In this document: positions 9,072 through 18,451 of the stretch, piece after piece
How the letters are laid out: each line of letters opens with the position of its first letter
How positions within the stretch are numbered: position 1 is the stretch's first letter
DNA from: Sphingosinicella flava
GTDB taxonomy: Bacteria > Pseudomonadota > Alphaproteobacteria > Sphingomonadales > Sphingomonadaceae
Assembly (NCBI RefSeq): GCF_016025255.1
Contig: NZ_CP065592.1
Coordinates: 539,122-603,121, forward strand
Reading direction: 5' to 3'
DNA length: 64,000 nucleotides
The notes under the pieces: model-generated
The model's input: only the letters and a program-made list of their open reading frames with translations
What the model was told of the DNA's origin: nothing
Databases searched by the model: none
Made by a program: the position numbers and the translations under genes

Positions 9072-10334
9072 ATGACGAAGCTCAGCGGCGGCGATTCGAA
9101 GAGCACGCTTTACTGCTCATTCTGCGGAAAATCGCAGCATGAGGTGAGGAAGCTGATCGCCGGCCCGACCGTGTTCATCTGCGATGAATGCGTCGAACTC
9201 TGCAATGACATCATCCGCGAGGAAACGAAGTCGGCGCTGGTGAAGACCCGCGACGGCGTTCCGACTCCGCAGGAAATCTGCAAGGTGCTGGACGATTATG
9301 TGATCGGCCAGATGCATGCTAAGCGCGTGCTCTCGGTCGCGGTCCACAACCATTACAAGCGTCTCAACCACGGCGCGAAGGGCGCGGATGTCGAGCTTGC
9401 CAAGTCGAATATCCTGCTCGTCGGCCCGACGGGTTCGGGCAAGACCTTGCTCGCCCAGACGCTGGCGCGCATCCTCGACGTGCCGTTCACCATGGCGGAT
9501 GCGACGACGCTCACCGAAGCAGGCTATGTCGGCGAGGATGTCGAAAACATCATCCTGAAGCTGCTCCAGGCTTCCGACTACAATGTCGAGCGGGCGCAGC
9601 GCGGCATCGTCTACATCGACGAGATCGACAAGATCAGCCGCAAGTCGGACAACCCTTCCATCACCCGCGACGTATCGGGTGAGGGCGTCCAGCAGGCTTT
9701 GCTGAAGCTGATGGAGGGGACGACCGCCTCGGTTCCGCCGCAGGGCGGGCGCAAGCATCCGCAGCAGGAATTCCTGCAAGTGGACACGACGAACATCCTG
9801 TTCATCTGCGGCGGCGCCTTTGCAGGCCTTGAAAAGATCATCGGCGACCGCTTGCAGGGCAAGTCCATCGGGTTCGGCGCCTATGTCGCCGCGCCGGAGG
9901 AACGCCGCACCGGCGAGGTGCTGCGCCAGGGCGAGCCCGAGGATTTGCTGAAATTCGGCCTGATCCCCGAATTTGTCGGCCGTCTGCCCGTCATCGCGAC
10001 GCTTGAGGATCTCGATACCGAAGCGCTGGTGAAGATCCTGAAGGAGCCGAAAAACGCGCTGGTGAAGCAATATGCCAAGCTGTTCGAGATGGAGGACGTG
10101 AAGCTGTCCTTCACCGATGAAGCCCTGGTCGCGGTTTCCAAAAAGGCCATCGAGCGCAAGACCGGCGCGCGCGGCCTCCGCTCGATTTTGGAAAACATCC
10201 TTCTCGACACCATGTTCGACCTGCCTTCGATGGAAAGCGTCGACGAAGTGATGATCGACAAGGATGTCGTCGAGGGCCGCAAGGAACCCGTCCGCGTCTA
10301 TGCCGACAAGAAGAAAGACGAGGACGCGGCCTGA
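9072..10334 (+). CDS. clpX: Clp protease ATP-binding subunit ClpX
   Basis: ClpX is the AAA+ unfoldase that feeds ssrA-tagged and regulatory substrates to ClpP. The 420-residue product has the N-terminal C4 zinc-binding domain (Cys15, Cys18, Cys37, Cys40), Walker A GPTGSGKT, Walker [11 protein letters not shown], the C-terminal small domain and the [14 protein letters not shown] sensor II region. Length and architecture are normal. It is codirectional with clpP and followed by a terminator-like hairpin shared with the convergent TPR gene. Confidence 0.97.
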   Translation: MTKLSGGDSKSTLYCSFCGKSQHEVRKLIAGPTVFICDECVELCNDIIREETKSALVKTRDGVPTPQEICKVLDDYVIGQMHAKRVLSVAVHNHYKRLNHGAKGADVELAKSNILLVGPTGSGKTLLAQTLARILDVPFTMADATTLTEAGYVGEDVENIILKLLQASDYNVERAQRGIVYIDEIDKISRKSDNPSITRDVSGEGVQQALLKLMEGTTASVPPQGGRKHPQQEFLQVDTTNILFICGGAFAGLEKIIGDRLQGKSIGFGAYVAAPEERRTGEVLRQGEPEDLLKFGLIPEFVGRLPVIATLEDLDTEALVKILKEPKNALVKQYAKLFEMEDVKLSFTDEALVAVSKKAIERKTGARGLRSILENILLDTMFDLPSMESVDEVMIDKDVVEGRKEPVRVYADKKKDEDAA

Positions 10335-10338
10335 TCAT

Positions 10339-10369
10339 GCCGGGGCCGCGCCAGTGGCGGGGGCCCGGC
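10339..10369. terminator. Hairpin between convergent clpX and the TPR gene
   Basis: A GC-rich imperfect stem (GCCGGGGCC against GGCCCGGC with one bulge) fills the 39-base gap between the clpX stop and the stop of the opposite-strand gene. Position suggests a bidirectional terminator; the U tract is weak. Confidence 0.45.
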
Positions 10370-10373
10370 TAGC

Positions 10374-12239
10374 TTATTTCTCCGGCGTATAGCCGAAGAT
10401 CCGAAGCGTGAAGGGGACGGCATAATCTTTCCTCAGCGCTGCATCGCGGTCGGCACGCGCGCCCTTTTCGTTTCCAAGCCTCCTCTGCGCCTCGCCCCGC
10501 ATGTAGAGGCTTTCCGCGAGATTGGGATTGAGGGACAGCGCCATGTCCAGATCGGCAATCGCTTCGGCATAGCGCCCCTGCTTGAACTTCACGAAGGCGC
10601 GGCTGTCGTAAACCTCGCCGCTTCCAGGGCTCAGTGCGATGCCCCGATCGCAATCCCGCAATGCGAGATCCAATTCGATATTGGCGACCGCCCGGGCGAG
10701 ACAGCGCTGATTGTAGAGATCGAAATCGCCGGATTTTGCGGCAATGCCTTTGCCGAGTAGCGCAATGGCCTCCGGAATACGGTCGAAATAGAGCATGTAT
10801 GCGGTTCGGGTGGAATCGTAATCATCCCAATCCGGGCTGGAGTCCTGCGCATCGATCAATGCGAAGAGCTTTTCGATACTCTTTTGCGCTTCGGTTTTTT
10901 CGCCAAAATCCCTGAGAACGGCCGCTTGCATCATCCAGCTGTCGAAGGTCTCAGGCGCAATTTCGACCAATTTGCCGGCGGCTTCGAGTGCCCCGGCGCG
11001 ATCGCCTTTGGCAGCCTTGAAGCGAGCCAAATCGTACCAACCCATCCAGAAGGCCGGTTGAATGGCGACCGCGCGCTCGGTATCGGCCAGCATCGCCTGG
11101 AAGTTGCCGAGCTGCATGTGCGCGCGGGCGCGGCTCACGTAGGATGAGCTGTTGCCCTCTTGCTCTTCGATCGATTCGGTCAGGAGCGTTACCGCCTCCT
11201 GGAATTTCCCTTTTTTAAGGGCGAGCTGCCCAAGGGCCAGGTTGGTGAGATAGCCCGCGCCTTCGCCACCCTCGAAACCGGAAAGCAATTTTTCGGCTTC
11301 CTCTACATTGTCCTTCTCGAGCAGAATTAGGGACAGCCGAAGCGGTGCGTCCGTCATCTCGGGATCGCGCTCATGAGCCAGGCGGAAATCGGCAGCCGCG
11401 CCGTCCGTGTCGTTGTTCCAGTCGCGAACGATGCCCCGCATCACATAGCCATAGGGTGTGAGAGGCTCCTCGCTCAGCAGTAAAGCCTTTTCCTCCTCCG
11501 ACCAGACATAGTTCACAGGCGCCACGACGAAGGCATCGTTTTCCTTCAGCCGCTCGAGGTCGGGCTGTGCGATCAGCAAATCCGCGCGTGTCAGGCGCCG
11601 AATCTGGCGCCTGGTCGTCACGGCGGTAACCCGCCCTTCATTCAATGTGACATTGCGCGTGAAGCGCAGTCCGGCGATCGTCACGTCGTAATCCTGGCCG
11701 GTGATGGTGAATCCTTCGCCGCCATTGGGCAGGATGATCGTCTGCGACATGCGCATGTCGCGAAGATCGCCGACGGTGCCGTCTTCCTGCAGCAACGCCT
11801 GCAAATCCACGTTGCGCACGACATCGCCGATGAGATTGTAGCGCTCCGCTCCATTTTCGGCCGTGGCGGTCCAAGACATCTGGACGACGCCCTCCATCTG
11901 GAAAACCGATGGCTTGGCCCCTTTGCCAGGGTCGAGAGTCGCATGGAGGAAGCGCATGTTGGCGGCGCGCGCGCGATAATTTTCTAATATGGCAGCCTTG
12001 CCGGATTCCTGGACCTCGGCCCGCACCATCCGGGCCATTTCGCCGCGCCGCGTTTCATGAACCGTCATCGGAAGGGGATAGGAATAACCTTTGGACGCAT
12101 CCATCATGATGCGGATATCCTGGTCGAAGAAGGGATGTTCCTGGCCAGCGCGAGCGGGCGGCGTTTCGCGAGCGATAACCGCTATTTCCGCCCCACTGGA
12201 AAGCGCTATCGCGATCGCGATCAGGTTGGTCCACTTCAT
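10374..12239 (-). CDS. Exported tetratricopeptide-repeat protein
   Basis: The 621-residue product has an N-terminal hydrophobic segment that looks like a signal peptide ([20 protein letters not shown]). About 200 residues of beta-rich sequence follow, then TPR units from about residue 270 to the end (for example [20 protein letters not shown]). The beta-rich middle with '[10 protein letters not shown]' and '[12 protein letters not shown]' resembles the segment that follows the transglutaminase domain in sphingomonad DUF3857/TPR proteins. Here the DUF3857 and transglutaminase domains are absent, so it looks like a shortened relative. It is probably periplasmic. It is divergent from lon and convergent with clpX. 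Confidence 0.75.
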   Translation of the reverse strand: MKWTNLIAIAIALSSGAEIAVIARETPPARAGQEHPFFDQDIRIMMDASKGYSYPLPMTVHETRRGEMARMVRAEVQESGKAAILENYRARAANMRFLHATLDPGKGAKPSVFQMEGVVQMSWTATAENGAERYNLIGDVVRNVDLQALLQEDGTVGDLRDMRMSQTIILPNGGEGFTITGQDYDVTIAGLRFTRNVTLNEGRVTAVTTRRQIRRLTRADLLIAQPDLERLKENDAFVVAPVNYVWSEEEKALLLSEEPLTPYGYVMRGIVRDWNNDTDGAAADFRLAHERDPEMTDAPLRLSLILLEKDNVEEAEKLLSGFEGGEGAGYLTNLALGQLALKKGKFQEAVTLLTESIEEQEGNSSSYVSRARAHMQLGNFQAMLADTERAVAIQPAFWMGWYDLARFKAAKGDRAGALEAAGKLVEIAPETFDSWMMQAAVLRDFGEKTEAQKSIEKLFALIDAQDSSPDWDDYDSTRTAYMLYFDRIPEAIALLGKGIAAKSGDFDLYNQRCLARAVANIELDLALRDCDRGIALSPGSGEVYDSRAFVKFKQGRYAEAIADLDMALSLNPNLAESLYMRGEAQRRLGNEKGARADRDAALRKDYAVPFTLRIFGYTPEK

Positions 12240-12311
12240 GCCGATCCTCCCCCCATACAGTCACCCCCGCGGTGATCAGGCTAGCGCAACCCCTGATCCC
12301 GCGAAAGCGGG

Positions 12312-12339
12312 TTTGTCGTACCGCAACCAATACCCATAT
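12312..12339 (+). promoter_or_regulatory. Possible sigma-32 promoter of lon
   Basis: TTTGTCG at 12312-12318, a 14-base spacer and a perfect CCCATAT at 12333-12339. The -10 matches the sigma-32 consensus CCCATNT; the -35 keeps only the TTG core. It lies 36 bases before the lon start, and lon belongs to the heat-shock regulon in other proteobacteria. Confidence 0.4.
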
Positions 12340-12375
12340 ATGGATCGCAAGGCCGACTTCCGGCATGGAGTAGAA

Positions 12376-14784
12376 ATGACCGAATCCTATCCCGTTCTCC
12401 CCTTACGCGACATCGTCGTGTTTCCGCAGATGATCGTGCCGCTCTTCGTGGGGCGCGACAAATCGGTGGCGGCGCTGGAAAGCGCGATGGCGGCGGACAA
12501 ATCCATTTTCCTCGTTTCCCAATTGGACCCGTCCGAGGACGATCCCGACCGCGATGCCCTTTACGACCTCGGCGTCATTGCGACGGTGCTGCAGCTTTTG
12601 AAGTTGCCGGACGGCACGGTGCGCGTGCTGGTCGAGGGGCAAAAACGCGCGACGCTGACCGCGCTCGAAGAGACGGGCAAGCATCTCGTCGCCCAGGTCG
12701 AACCGGTTGAAATCGTGGAGAGCGAAGGACCGGAGGCGGAGGCGCTGATGCGTTCCGTCGTCGAGCAGTTCGAAAATTATTCGAAATTGAACAAGAAGCT
12801 GCCCGCTGAAACCGCGGTACAGCTCGGTGAGATCGAGGACGCGTCGAAGCTCGCCGACGCGGTCGCAGCCAATATCGCCATCAAGGTCGCTGACAAGCAG
12901 TCTCTCTTGGTCGAATTGGACCCCCTGAAGCGCCTGGAAATGGCTTATGCCTTCATGGAAGGGGAGCTGGGCGTCCTGCAGGTCGAGAAGAAGATCCGCA
13001 GCCGCGTGAAGCGGCAAATGGAGAAAACCCAGCGCGAATATTATCTCAATGAGCAATTGAAGGCGATTCAGCGCGAGCTCGGCAATGAAGGCGAAGAGGG
13101 CGAGGCGGACGAGCTGACCGAACTCGGCAACAAGATCGCCAAGCTCAAATTGTCGAAGGAAGCGCGAACCAAGGCGACGCAAGAGTTGAAGAAACTCAAG
13201 GCGATGGCGCCGATGTCCGCGGAAGCGACGGTGTCGCGCAACTATCTTGACGTGCTGCTCGGTCTGCCCTGGGGCAAGAAATCGAAGGTCAAGAAGGACA
13301 TCGCCGAGGCGGAAGCGGTGCTCGACGCCGATCATTACGGCCTGGAGAAGGTGAAGGACAGGATCGTCGAATATCTCGCGGTTCAGGCGCGCATCAACAA
13401 ATTGAAGGGGCCGATCCTGTGCCTCGTCGGTCCTCCCGGCGTCGGCAAAACCTCGCTCGGCCGCTCGATCGCCAAGGCAACGGGGCGCGAATTCGTGCGC
13501 CAGTCGTTGGGGGGCGTCCGCGACGAGGCCGAGATACGCGGGCACCGGCGCACCTATATCGGTTCGCTGCCGGGCAAGATCGTGTCCAACCTCAAGAAGG
13601 CCGGCACGTCCAACCCGCTCTTCCTCTTGGATGAGATCGACAAGCTGGGCCAGGATTTCCGCGGCGACCCGGCTTCGGCCCTGCTCGAGGTGCTGGATCC
13701 GGAGCAGAACAACAAGTTCCAGGATCATTATCTGGAGATCGACTACGATCTGTCGGACGTGATGTTCGTCACCACCGCCAACTCGCTGAACCTGCCGCAG
13801 CCGCTGCTCGACCGCATGGAGATCATCCGGCTGGAGGGCTATACCGAAGATGAGAAGGTGGAGATCGCCAAGCGCCACCTGCTTCCCAAGCAGATCGAAA
13901 GCCACGGCCTGAAAGATGGCGAGCTGACGCTGACCGAGGAGGGTCTGCGCGCGCTGATCCGCCATTACACGCGAGAGGCGGGCGTCCGCACGCTGGAGCG
14001 GGAAATCGCCAAGGTGGCGCGCAAGGCGTTGCGCCGAATCCTGGAAGGCAAGGCCGAGACGGTTGAAGTCACGCCCGACAATCTGGCGGATTATGCCGGT
14101 GTCCGGAAATTCCGTCACGGCGTCGGCGAGGAAGAAGACCAGATCGGCGCCGTCACGGGTCTCGCCTGGACCGAGGTCGGCGGCGAATTGCTGACGATCG
14201 AAGCCGTGACCGTGCCCGGAAAAGGCATCATCAAGACGACCGGCAAACTGGGCGAAGTCATGCAGGAGTCGGTGCAGGCCGCTTTCTCCTTCGTGAAGGC
14301 GCGCTCGCCCTCCTATGGCGTGAAACCCAGCCTGTTCGCACGCAAGGACATTCACATCCACTTGCCCGAAGGGGCCGTGCCTAAGGATGGCCCATCCGCC
14401 GGCATCGGCATGGTGACTGCGATCATTTCCACGCTGACGGGTATTCCCGTACGGCGCGATGTCGCGATGACCGGGGAGGTGACCCTGCGCGGGCGGGTGC
14501 TCCCGATCGGCGGCCTCAAGGAAAAGCTGCTCGCCGCCTTGCGCGGCGGGATCAAGACGGTGCTCATCCCGCATGAGAATGAGAAGGATCTTGCCGAGAT
14601 ACCGGAAACGATCCGGAACGGCCTGACGATCATTCCCGTCAGCCATGTCGATGACGTGCTGACGCTATCGCTCGCGACTCCGGTCGTGCCGATCGAATGG
14701 ACGGAGGCGGACGAATTGGCAGCGATCGCCCCGGCGGAGCTGGCCGCGGCCCCCGACGAAACGGGTGTCTCGATACGGCACTAA
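12376..14784 (+). CDS. lon: ATP-dependent protease La (Lon)
   Basis: Lon is a cytoplasmic AAA+ protease for misfolded and short-lived proteins. The product has 802 residues from the ATG at 12376 ([17 protein letters not shown], the usual start). A longer in-frame start at 12091 would overlap the opposite-strand gene. Domains in order are: an N-terminal LON substrate domain (1 to about 200), a coiled linker, AAA+ (Walker [11 protein letters not shown], Walker [12 protein letters not shown]) and a C-terminal serine-lysine protease. The catalytic Ser674 is in DGPSAGIGM and Lys717 in [10 protein letters not shown], 43 residues apart as in E. coli. It is followed by a strong terminator. Confidence 0.97.
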   Translation: MTESYPVLPLRDIVVFPQMIVPLFVGRDKSVAALESAMAADKSIFLVSQLDPSEDDPDRDALYDLGVIATVLQLLKLPDGTVRVLVEGQKRATLTALEETGKHLVAQVEPVEIVESEGPEAEALMRSVVEQFENYSKLNKKLPAETAVQLGEIEDASKLADAVAANIAIKVADKQSLLVELDPLKRLEMAYAFMEGELGVLQVEKKIRSRVKRQMEKTQREYYLNEQLKAIQRELGNEGEEGEADELTELGNKIAKLKLSKEARTKATQELKKLKAMAPMSAEATVSRNYLDVLLGLPWGKKSKVKKDIAEAEAVLDADHYGLEKVKDRIVEYLAVQARINKLKGPILCLVGPPGVGKTSLGRSIAKATGREFVRQSLGGVRDEAEIRGHRRTYIGSLPGKIVSNLKKAGTSNPLFLLDEIDKLGQDFRGDPASALLEVLDPEQNNKFQDHYLEIDYDLSDVMFVTTANSLNLPQPLLDRMEIIRLEGYTEDEKVEIAKRHLLPKQIESHGLKDGELTLTEEGLRALIRHYTREAGVRTLEREIAKVARKALRRILEGKAETVEVTPDNLADYAGVRKFRHGVGEEEDQIGAVTGLAWTEVGGELLTIEAVTVPGKGIIKTTGKLGEVMQESVQAAFSFVKARSPSYGVKPSLFARKDIHIHLPEGAVPKDGPSAGIGMVTAIISTLTGIPVRRDVAMTGEVTLRGRVLPIGGLKEKLLAALRGGIKTVLIPHENEKDLAEIPETIRNGLTIIPVSHVDDVLTLSLATPVVPIEWTEADELAAIAPAELAAAPDETGVSIRH

Positions 14785-14814
14785 AGTGTTGAAGGCCCTG
14801 GCGGAAGTCAGATT

Positions 14815-14854
14815 GGAAAGCGCGACTTTCCCCGGAAAATCGCGCTTTCCTTTT
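14815..14854 (+). terminator. Rho-independent terminator of lon
   Basis: A perfect 11-bp stem GGAAAGCGCGA/TCGCGCTTTCC (14815-14825 and 14840-14850) is followed by TTTT, 31 bases after the lon stop. It separates lon from the HU gene. Confidence 0.85.
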
Positions 14855-14928
14855 GACAGGGCCTGAAGAACTGATCTTAGATGCGCACCGGCATTGCCGC
14901 GATTCCACTCAACAGGGGTTCGGAACAG

Positions 14929-15201
14929 ATGAACAAGCAGGAGCTTATCAGCGCCGTCGCGGAGACCAGCGGTCTCAGCCGAAGCGACGCATCCAAGGCC
15001 GTCGAGAGCGTTTTCGACACGATCACCGGGGCGCTGAAGAAGGGCGACGAAGTGCGCCTCGTCGGTTTCGGCACCTTTGCGTGCAGCCAGCGGAAGGCGT
15101 CGACGGGCCGCAACCCGCGCACCGGCGAACCGATGCAGATCAAGGCGTCGAAACAACCCAAGTTCAAGGCCGGCAAGAGCCTGAAGGACACGGTACAATA
15201 A
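14929..15201 (+). CDS. hupB: HU-type DNA-binding protein
   Basis: This is a nucleoid-associated dimer that bends DNA. The 90-residue product has the HU/IHF fold signature VRLVGFGTFACSQRKASTGR, the flexible arm GRNPRTGEPMQI and the C-terminal FKAGKSLKD helix. I choose the ATG at 14929 (MNKQELISAVAE), which gives the standard HU length; an in-frame ATG at 14881 would add 16 atypical residues. It lies downstream of lon as in many alphaproteobacteria, with its own terminator after it. Confidence 0.95.
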   Translation: MNKQELISAVAETSGLSRSDASKAVESVFDTITGALKKGDEVRLVGFGTFACSQRKASTGRNPRTGEPMQIKASKQPKFKAGKSLKDTVQ

Positions 15202-15212
15202 GATTGGAGAAG

Positions 15213-15242
15213 GCCGGCGCAAGGGGCGCGCCGGCTGCTTTT
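15213..15242 (+). terminator. Rho-independent terminator of the HU gene
   Basis: An 8-bp perfect stem GCCGGCGC/GCGCCGGC (15213-15220 and 15228-15235) with a 7-base loop is followed by TGCTTTTCC. Confidence 0.75.
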
Positions 15243-15269
15243 CCTGTCCCCACATGGCTGGACAGTGAC

Positions 15270-15293
15270 GGGACGCCGCTCTATTGGCGTCCC
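15270..15293. other. Hairpin upstream of tRNA-Val
   Basis: A perfect 8-bp stem GGGACGCC/GGCGTCCC (15270-15277 and 15286-15293) lies between the HU terminator and tRNA-Val. A second short stem, GGCTCC/GGAGCC, follows. These may be additional terminators or RNA-processing signals. Confidence 0.4.
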
Positions 15294-15345
15294 CGAAAGG
15301 CTCCTTCCCGGAGCCTTGCCGCCGTCGAAGGACGGCCCCCGGCGT

Positions 15346-15420
15346 GGGCGCGTAGCTCAGTGGTAGAGCACACCCTTCACACGGGTGGGGTCGCAAGTTC
15401 AATCCTTGCCGCGCCCACCA
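15346..15420 (+). tRNA. tRNA-Val(CAC), prophage integration site
   Basis: The acceptor arms GGGCGCG/CGCGCCC pair, and the anticodon stem CACCC/GGGTG encloses TTCACAC (anticodon CAC). The T arm is intact and CCA is encoded. The 3' two thirds, from 15370, are identical to the distant repeat at 58224-58278, so the prophage restored the tRNA on integration. Confidence 0.97.
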
Positions 15421-15424
15421 CGCC
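15370..15424 (+). other. Left attachment site core of the prophage (att, 55 bp)
   Basis: The 55 bases from 15370 to 15424 (anticodon arm to 4 bases past the tRNA-Val CCA) recur without mismatch at 58224-58278. The flanking bases differ on both sides. The integrase gene ends 17 bases inward. Confidence 0.95.
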
Positions 15425-15440
15425 GAAACACTAGAGAAAC

Positions 15441-16652
15441 CTAGCATTTTTCATCCCTCCGTGCAATAGCAGACGGCTGGTAAGATTTGCCAATGGTCAG
15501 ACTTTGGTCAGCAGCATAAGCCCGCGCTAGCTTGCTGATCCTCAGCCAAATCATGGTCAGCGCCCGCACAATCTCCTTGAGGCGATTCGGATCGTACTTG
15601 GCGTAAAGCTGGGTTGTGCGGCTTAGCTTGCCTTCGTGGCCGAGCATTTCGCTGATCTGTCGTTCCGGCACGGTGCCGTCCGCGTAGAGCCAGGTTGCGA
15701 TGGTGTGGCGGATCGTTTTGGCGTGAACGTCATCGGATAGCTCCAGCACCTTCCGCATGGTCCGCCACGCCGTCTTGTTCGACTTGACCGGGCTGTATCC
15801 GTCCCGCTGCCAAGCCCGCAGCACTACTCGCATCGGACGAATCGCCGGGATGATGGCGTTACGCTTTTTCGTCCGCGCCGCCGCTTCTGGCTGAAGGTCG
15901 ATCAGGCCGGTGCGATCGTTGTACTGGGTAATCGGGTTGAACGCCTTAGCCGCCTCCGGCCTGACGCTGGTGCACATCTGAAGCGCCACGAAGCGAAACA
16001 GGGCAGGGAAGTGGGAGGAATACCAGAAGATGCGGGCTAGCTCATCCTCAGTCAGCACTCGCTCCCTTAGGGGGTTCAGATACTTCATCGGGACAGCTTT
16101 GATCTTCGGCGCGTAGGGGATGCGCTGATTTTCTTCGGCATGGCCGAACGCCGCACGGATATCGTTCAGGTTGCGATCGACGGTATCGCCAGCCACGCCC
16201 TCAGAGGAATAATCATATTCCTCGCCATCCCATGTCATCTTGAAACTGTGCGGCCCCATTCGCCATTCCCGGAACCGCTCGAATAGGGCGGGCAGCATGT
16301 CGGTGATTACGGCGTTCGGCCCCGCGTCGTCTTGGATCAAGAAAGCCGTGAAGGTGCGAAGGCTTCGGCTCGTCTGGTCACTGTTGGCGTTCTTCCGGCC
16401 CTTCTCAAGCCAGTAGCGCCATAGGATCGGAACGACCTGGGCTTGCTCAGGCGCCTGCTTCTGTTTGGACCGCTCATTGACGTAGAAAGCATCCAGCTTC
16501 GCCTTCGCTAATTCGACATCCCGCTCACCAGTGCTTCTATAGATGATCGTCCGAGCTTTGGCGGTGGCGATTTGCCAATAGGGGGATTTGCCGTCCCGCC
16601 TTTTGTCGAGCCAATATTCTCCGACGACATGAGGTGAGTTTTCGCGGGACAT
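15441..16652 (-). CDS. int: Tyrosine recombinase (phage integrase)
   Basis: The 403-residue product has an N-terminal arm-binding/core-binding region. The catalytic domain carries the box I arginine in CTSVRPEAAKAF, HTIATWLYADG in box II, LGHE, and the nucleophile Tyr in TTQLYAKYDP. It catalyses site-specific integration and excision at the tRNA-Val core; it lies 17 bases from the left att core and is transcribed toward it. Its first 145 bases overlap the preceding small gene. Confidence 0.93.
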   Translation of the reverse strand: MSRENSPHVVGEYWLDKRRDGKSPYWQIATAKARTIIYRSTGERDVELAKAKLDAFYVNERSKQKQAPEQAQVVPILWRYWLEKGRKNANSDQTSRSLRTFTAFLIQDDAGPNAVITDMLPALFERFREWRMGPHSFKMTWDGEEYDYSSEGVAGDTVDRNLNDIRAAFGHAEENQRIPYAPKIKAVPMKYLNPLRERVLTEDELARIFWYSSHFPALFRFVALQMCTSVRPEAAKAFNPITQYNDRTGLIDLQPEAAARTKKRNAIIPAIRPMRVVLRAWQRDGYSPVKSNKTAWRTMRKVLELSDDVHAKTIRHTIATWLYADGTVPERQISEMLGHEGKLSRTTQLYAKYDPNRLKEIVRALTMIWLRISKLARAYAADQSLTIGKSYQPSAIARRDEKC

Positions 16653-16792
16653 AGTTCGTTTGCTTCCAGGACAGACAGGGCCTCAAGAAAGCCGTGCCCG
16701 GCCATCTCTAGCAGTTGTTCATAGGTGAAGGTTGCGCCCGTCTTGTTCCGCAGGGCGCGGCGATATTTTGACGAGATGCTTCCTACAGTCAC
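16508..16792 (-). CDS. Small protein upstream of and overlapping the integrase (possible excisionase position)
   Basis: 94 residues from a GTG start. The first 45 residues look like a genuine helical protein (TGATFTYEQLLEMAGHGF), while the last half overlaps the integrase start in another frame and is Pro/Lys/Ser-rich. Excisionase or recombination-directionality genes often sit here, but there is no recognisable winged-helix motif. Alternatively the gene is a relic whose end was extended by a frameshift. Confidence 0.45.
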   Translation of the reverse strand: MTVGSISSKYRRALRNKTGATFTYEQLLEMAGHGFLEALSVLEANELCPAKTHLMSSENIGSTKGGTANPPIGKSPPPKLGRSSIEALVSGMSN

Positions 16793-16795
16793 GGT

Positions 16796-17512
16796 CTATC
16801 TCTTATCCGTATGGGGGAGGGGCGGCATGCTTGCGATGCAGTCAGCGAACATTGACCGCATCAGCTTCCGCGTAAGTGGCTCGCTGCTGTAGCTGTCGCG
16901 GAGCGGGTACTTGTACCAGTCGAGCCGGAAGCCGCTGGGCTTGTGCAGGAAATTGGGCGTGATAATAGGGCAGTCGGAAGCATGGTCGTTTGCTTCGAGG
17001 AAGCCCGTCCAACGACTTCGGTAGTCACAGGTGCAATGCACCATGCATCCGCGCCCGCCATTCCAATCAATGCCGCATTCCGCGCAGAGACGCTTGAGCA
17101 GCTTGTCCTTATGGACCCGCTCCAGCTTGCACAGACGATCAACCTCGTCCTGTGCCGCATCCTCCTTCGGACTGCACCACGGGTGGCGGTTTCTCTCTTC
17201 GAGCGCCGCGTCTATCTGTGGCCGATATTTATCCATGTCGAGGCCGCGCATCTTAATCTGGTAGCAATTCGGCCCGTGGCTGTTCGCGCCGCACCACTCG
17301 CTCTCGCGCTCAGCGTATCCGCAGGTGCAATCACCCCAATAATAGGGTTGAATACGGAAGATTTCGTTCTCGAAGGCCCATTCCGCAGAGGGGTTATTGC
17401 CGTAGCTATCGAACCCCATCTCTTCCATGTATGAGTAGAACTCATCCTGTAGGCCGCGATCCACGGGGTGGTTGCCCCGGCTGTTGCCGAAAATGATGTT
17501 GCCTAGTTCCAT
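16796..17512 (-). CDS. Early phage protein with two cysteine clusters
   Basis: 238 residues from ATG 17512, chosen over a longer in-frame start at 17614 because it overlaps the upstream stop as TGATG. Two Cys/His clusters (CTCGYAERESEWCGANSHGP and then CAECGIDWNGGRGCMVHC with CTCDY) suggest repeated zinc-binding units; each ends in a 'DHASDCP'- or 'HGPNC'-like segment. I recognise no family. It is the last large gene of the leftward early operon before the integrase. Confidence 0.7.
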   Translation of the reverse strand: MELGNIIFGNSRGNHPVDRGLQDEFYSYMEEMGFDSYGNNPSAEWAFENEIFRIQPYYWGDCTCGYAERESEWCGANSHGPNCYQIKMRGLDMDKYRPQIDAALEERNRHPWCSPKEDAAQDEVDRLCKLERVHKDKLLKRLCAECGIDWNGGRGCMVHCTCDYRSRWTGFLEANDHASDCPIITPNFLHKPSGFRLDWYKYPLRDSYSSEPLTRKLMRSMFADCIASMPPLPHTDKR

Positions 17513-17715
17513 CACGCCGCAATCCTTTCGATCCCACGCTTGCCGCGCTGAAAGAAGGTGCCGTTTCCAGAGCCTCCAAGCTCCAGAGGCAGGGCAGTTT
17601 GACAGAAGGCGCATTCAGCCATGAGGCGACCGATGTACCAATTGGACCGGCTGCATCCGGGGCAGAAGTTGGTTACATGCTCTCTATACATGACGTGATA
17701 GCCACGTAGGGTCAT
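17512..17715 (-). CDS. Small zinc-ribbon-like early protein
   Basis: 67 residues from ATG 17715, where it overlaps the upstream stop as ATGA. Two Cys pairs, FCPGC and ECAFC, are 17 residues apart and form a likely zinc ribbon. The stop overlaps the next start by one base. Function unknown. Confidence 0.65.
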   Translation of the reverse strand: MTLRGYHVMYREHVTNFCPGCSRSNWYIGRLMAECAFCQTALPLELGGSGNGTFFQRGKRGIERIAA

Positions 17716-17969
17716 TGAGAGATCCTTTCCCAAATGCCGTTACCAAGATGTGTGATGCGCCCCGCCTTCCGTTCCCGCTGGAGCAGGCGATCAGCGCCGC
17801 GCATACACGGCACCCCGAGGCCTCCCCAGCGTCCGTCGAGGTGGTGGCTCCTAGGCACTCCTGCCTGTTCAAGAGCGTTTTCGATGTCAGAGGCGCGGAA
17901 CTGGCCAGTCATAGCAGCCAGCCCGGAATTCACCTGTTCCTCGGTGAAGGTGTAGCCTTCAGCCTTCAT
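17712..17969 (-). CDS. Small early phage protein, unknown
   Basis: 85 residues, linked by ATGA overlaps at both ends. The sequence 'RASDIENALEQAGVP' and a C-terminal 'RKAGRITHLGNGIWER' give a winged-helix-like pattern (helix, helix, beta-wing), which could be DNA-binding. No family recognised. Confidence 0.65.
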   Translation of the reverse strand: MKAEGYTFTEEQVNSGLAAMTGQFRASDIENALEQAGVPRSHHLDGRWGGLGVPCMRGADRLLQRERKAGRITHLGNGIWERISQ

Positions 17970-18451
17970 TGCTGATCTCCTTGATTTTGGGCGATGCCTT
18001 CCAGGCCCGCGCTGTCGTCCTTCGGATCGAGCCCCGTTCCGGGTCTCTCCGCTGTCGCGCTTCCATCGCTATCGCGTTCCATCGCGCGCAAAGCCTGTGC
18101 CCTCGCGATATTCTTGATGGTGCGCCTGTCTGAGATTTCAGCCCGGTAGCCTTGATCCACCGCCCACGCCGCGAAGTGTTCGAGCATGGCAAGGTCATCA
18201 TCCGAGAACGTGCAGTTGCCGCCGAAGACGCGCTTCGCTGCCCCACGCACGTCGGGAGCCATCTCCTCACTGATCTGCGCGCACATACCCGCCTGAAGCT
18301 CAAGACGAGCCCACTTGGGGAGGCGCTGATGGCGCGCTTGCAGCGGCCAATCGCGCGAAGGATCGAAGCCCGTAGGGGCGAGACCGCTCGCGGGCTCGAC
18401 GGGAACCGCGAGAGCCTGGTCCGAAGGACGCGCCAAGCCATTGTTTTTCAT
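17966..18451 (-). CDS. Early phage protein with REP-like repeats at both ends
   Basis: 161 residues; the stop and start overlap its neighbours as ATGA. The central part (residues about 45-120) is a normal-looking globular region, SEEMAPDVRGAAKRVFGG and FSDDDLAMLEHFAAWAVDQ. The first 35 and last 40 residues are encoded by REP-like palindromic DNA (18353-18434 and 17991-18073) and are low-complexity. A competing frame at 17959-18441 is rejected because it lacks the overlaps. Function unknown. Confidence 0.65.
   Translation of the reverse strand: MKNNGLARPSDQALAVPVEPASGLAPTGFDPSRDWPLQARHQRLPKWARLELQAGMCAQISEEMAPDVRGAAKRVFGGNCTFSDDDLAMLEHFAAWAVDQGYRAEISDRRTIKNIARAQALRAMERDSDGSATAERPGTGLDPKDDSAGLEGIAQNQGDQQ
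17991..18073 (-). repeat. REP-like element D (inside the 3' end of an early gene)
   Basis: Shares GGGCGATGCCTT...GGCCCGCGCTGTCG and CTTCCATCGCTATC with element C at 23561-23641, in the same orientation. The family is palindromic and similar to intergenic repeats I know from sphingomonad chromosomes. Confidence 0.7.
18353..18434 (+). repeat. REP-like element A (inside the 5' end of an early gene)
   Basis: Shares GCGCGAAGGATCGAAGCCCG, then AGGGGC, GAGAGCCTG and a CCGAAGG...CGCGCC end with element B at 24657-24736. It is inverted relative to elements C and D. Confidence 0.7.

Noticed and set aside
12403-14646. 747-codon open frame antisense to lon
   Set aside because: Long antisense frames are expected opposite GC-rich codons; the sense frame is an unmistakable Lon and the antisense product is Arg/Leu/His-rich without any motif.
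17959-18441. Alternative 160-codon frame opposite in phase to the 161-aa early gene
   Set aside because: Ser/Arg-rich shadow; the chosen frame has ATGA overlaps with both neighbours.
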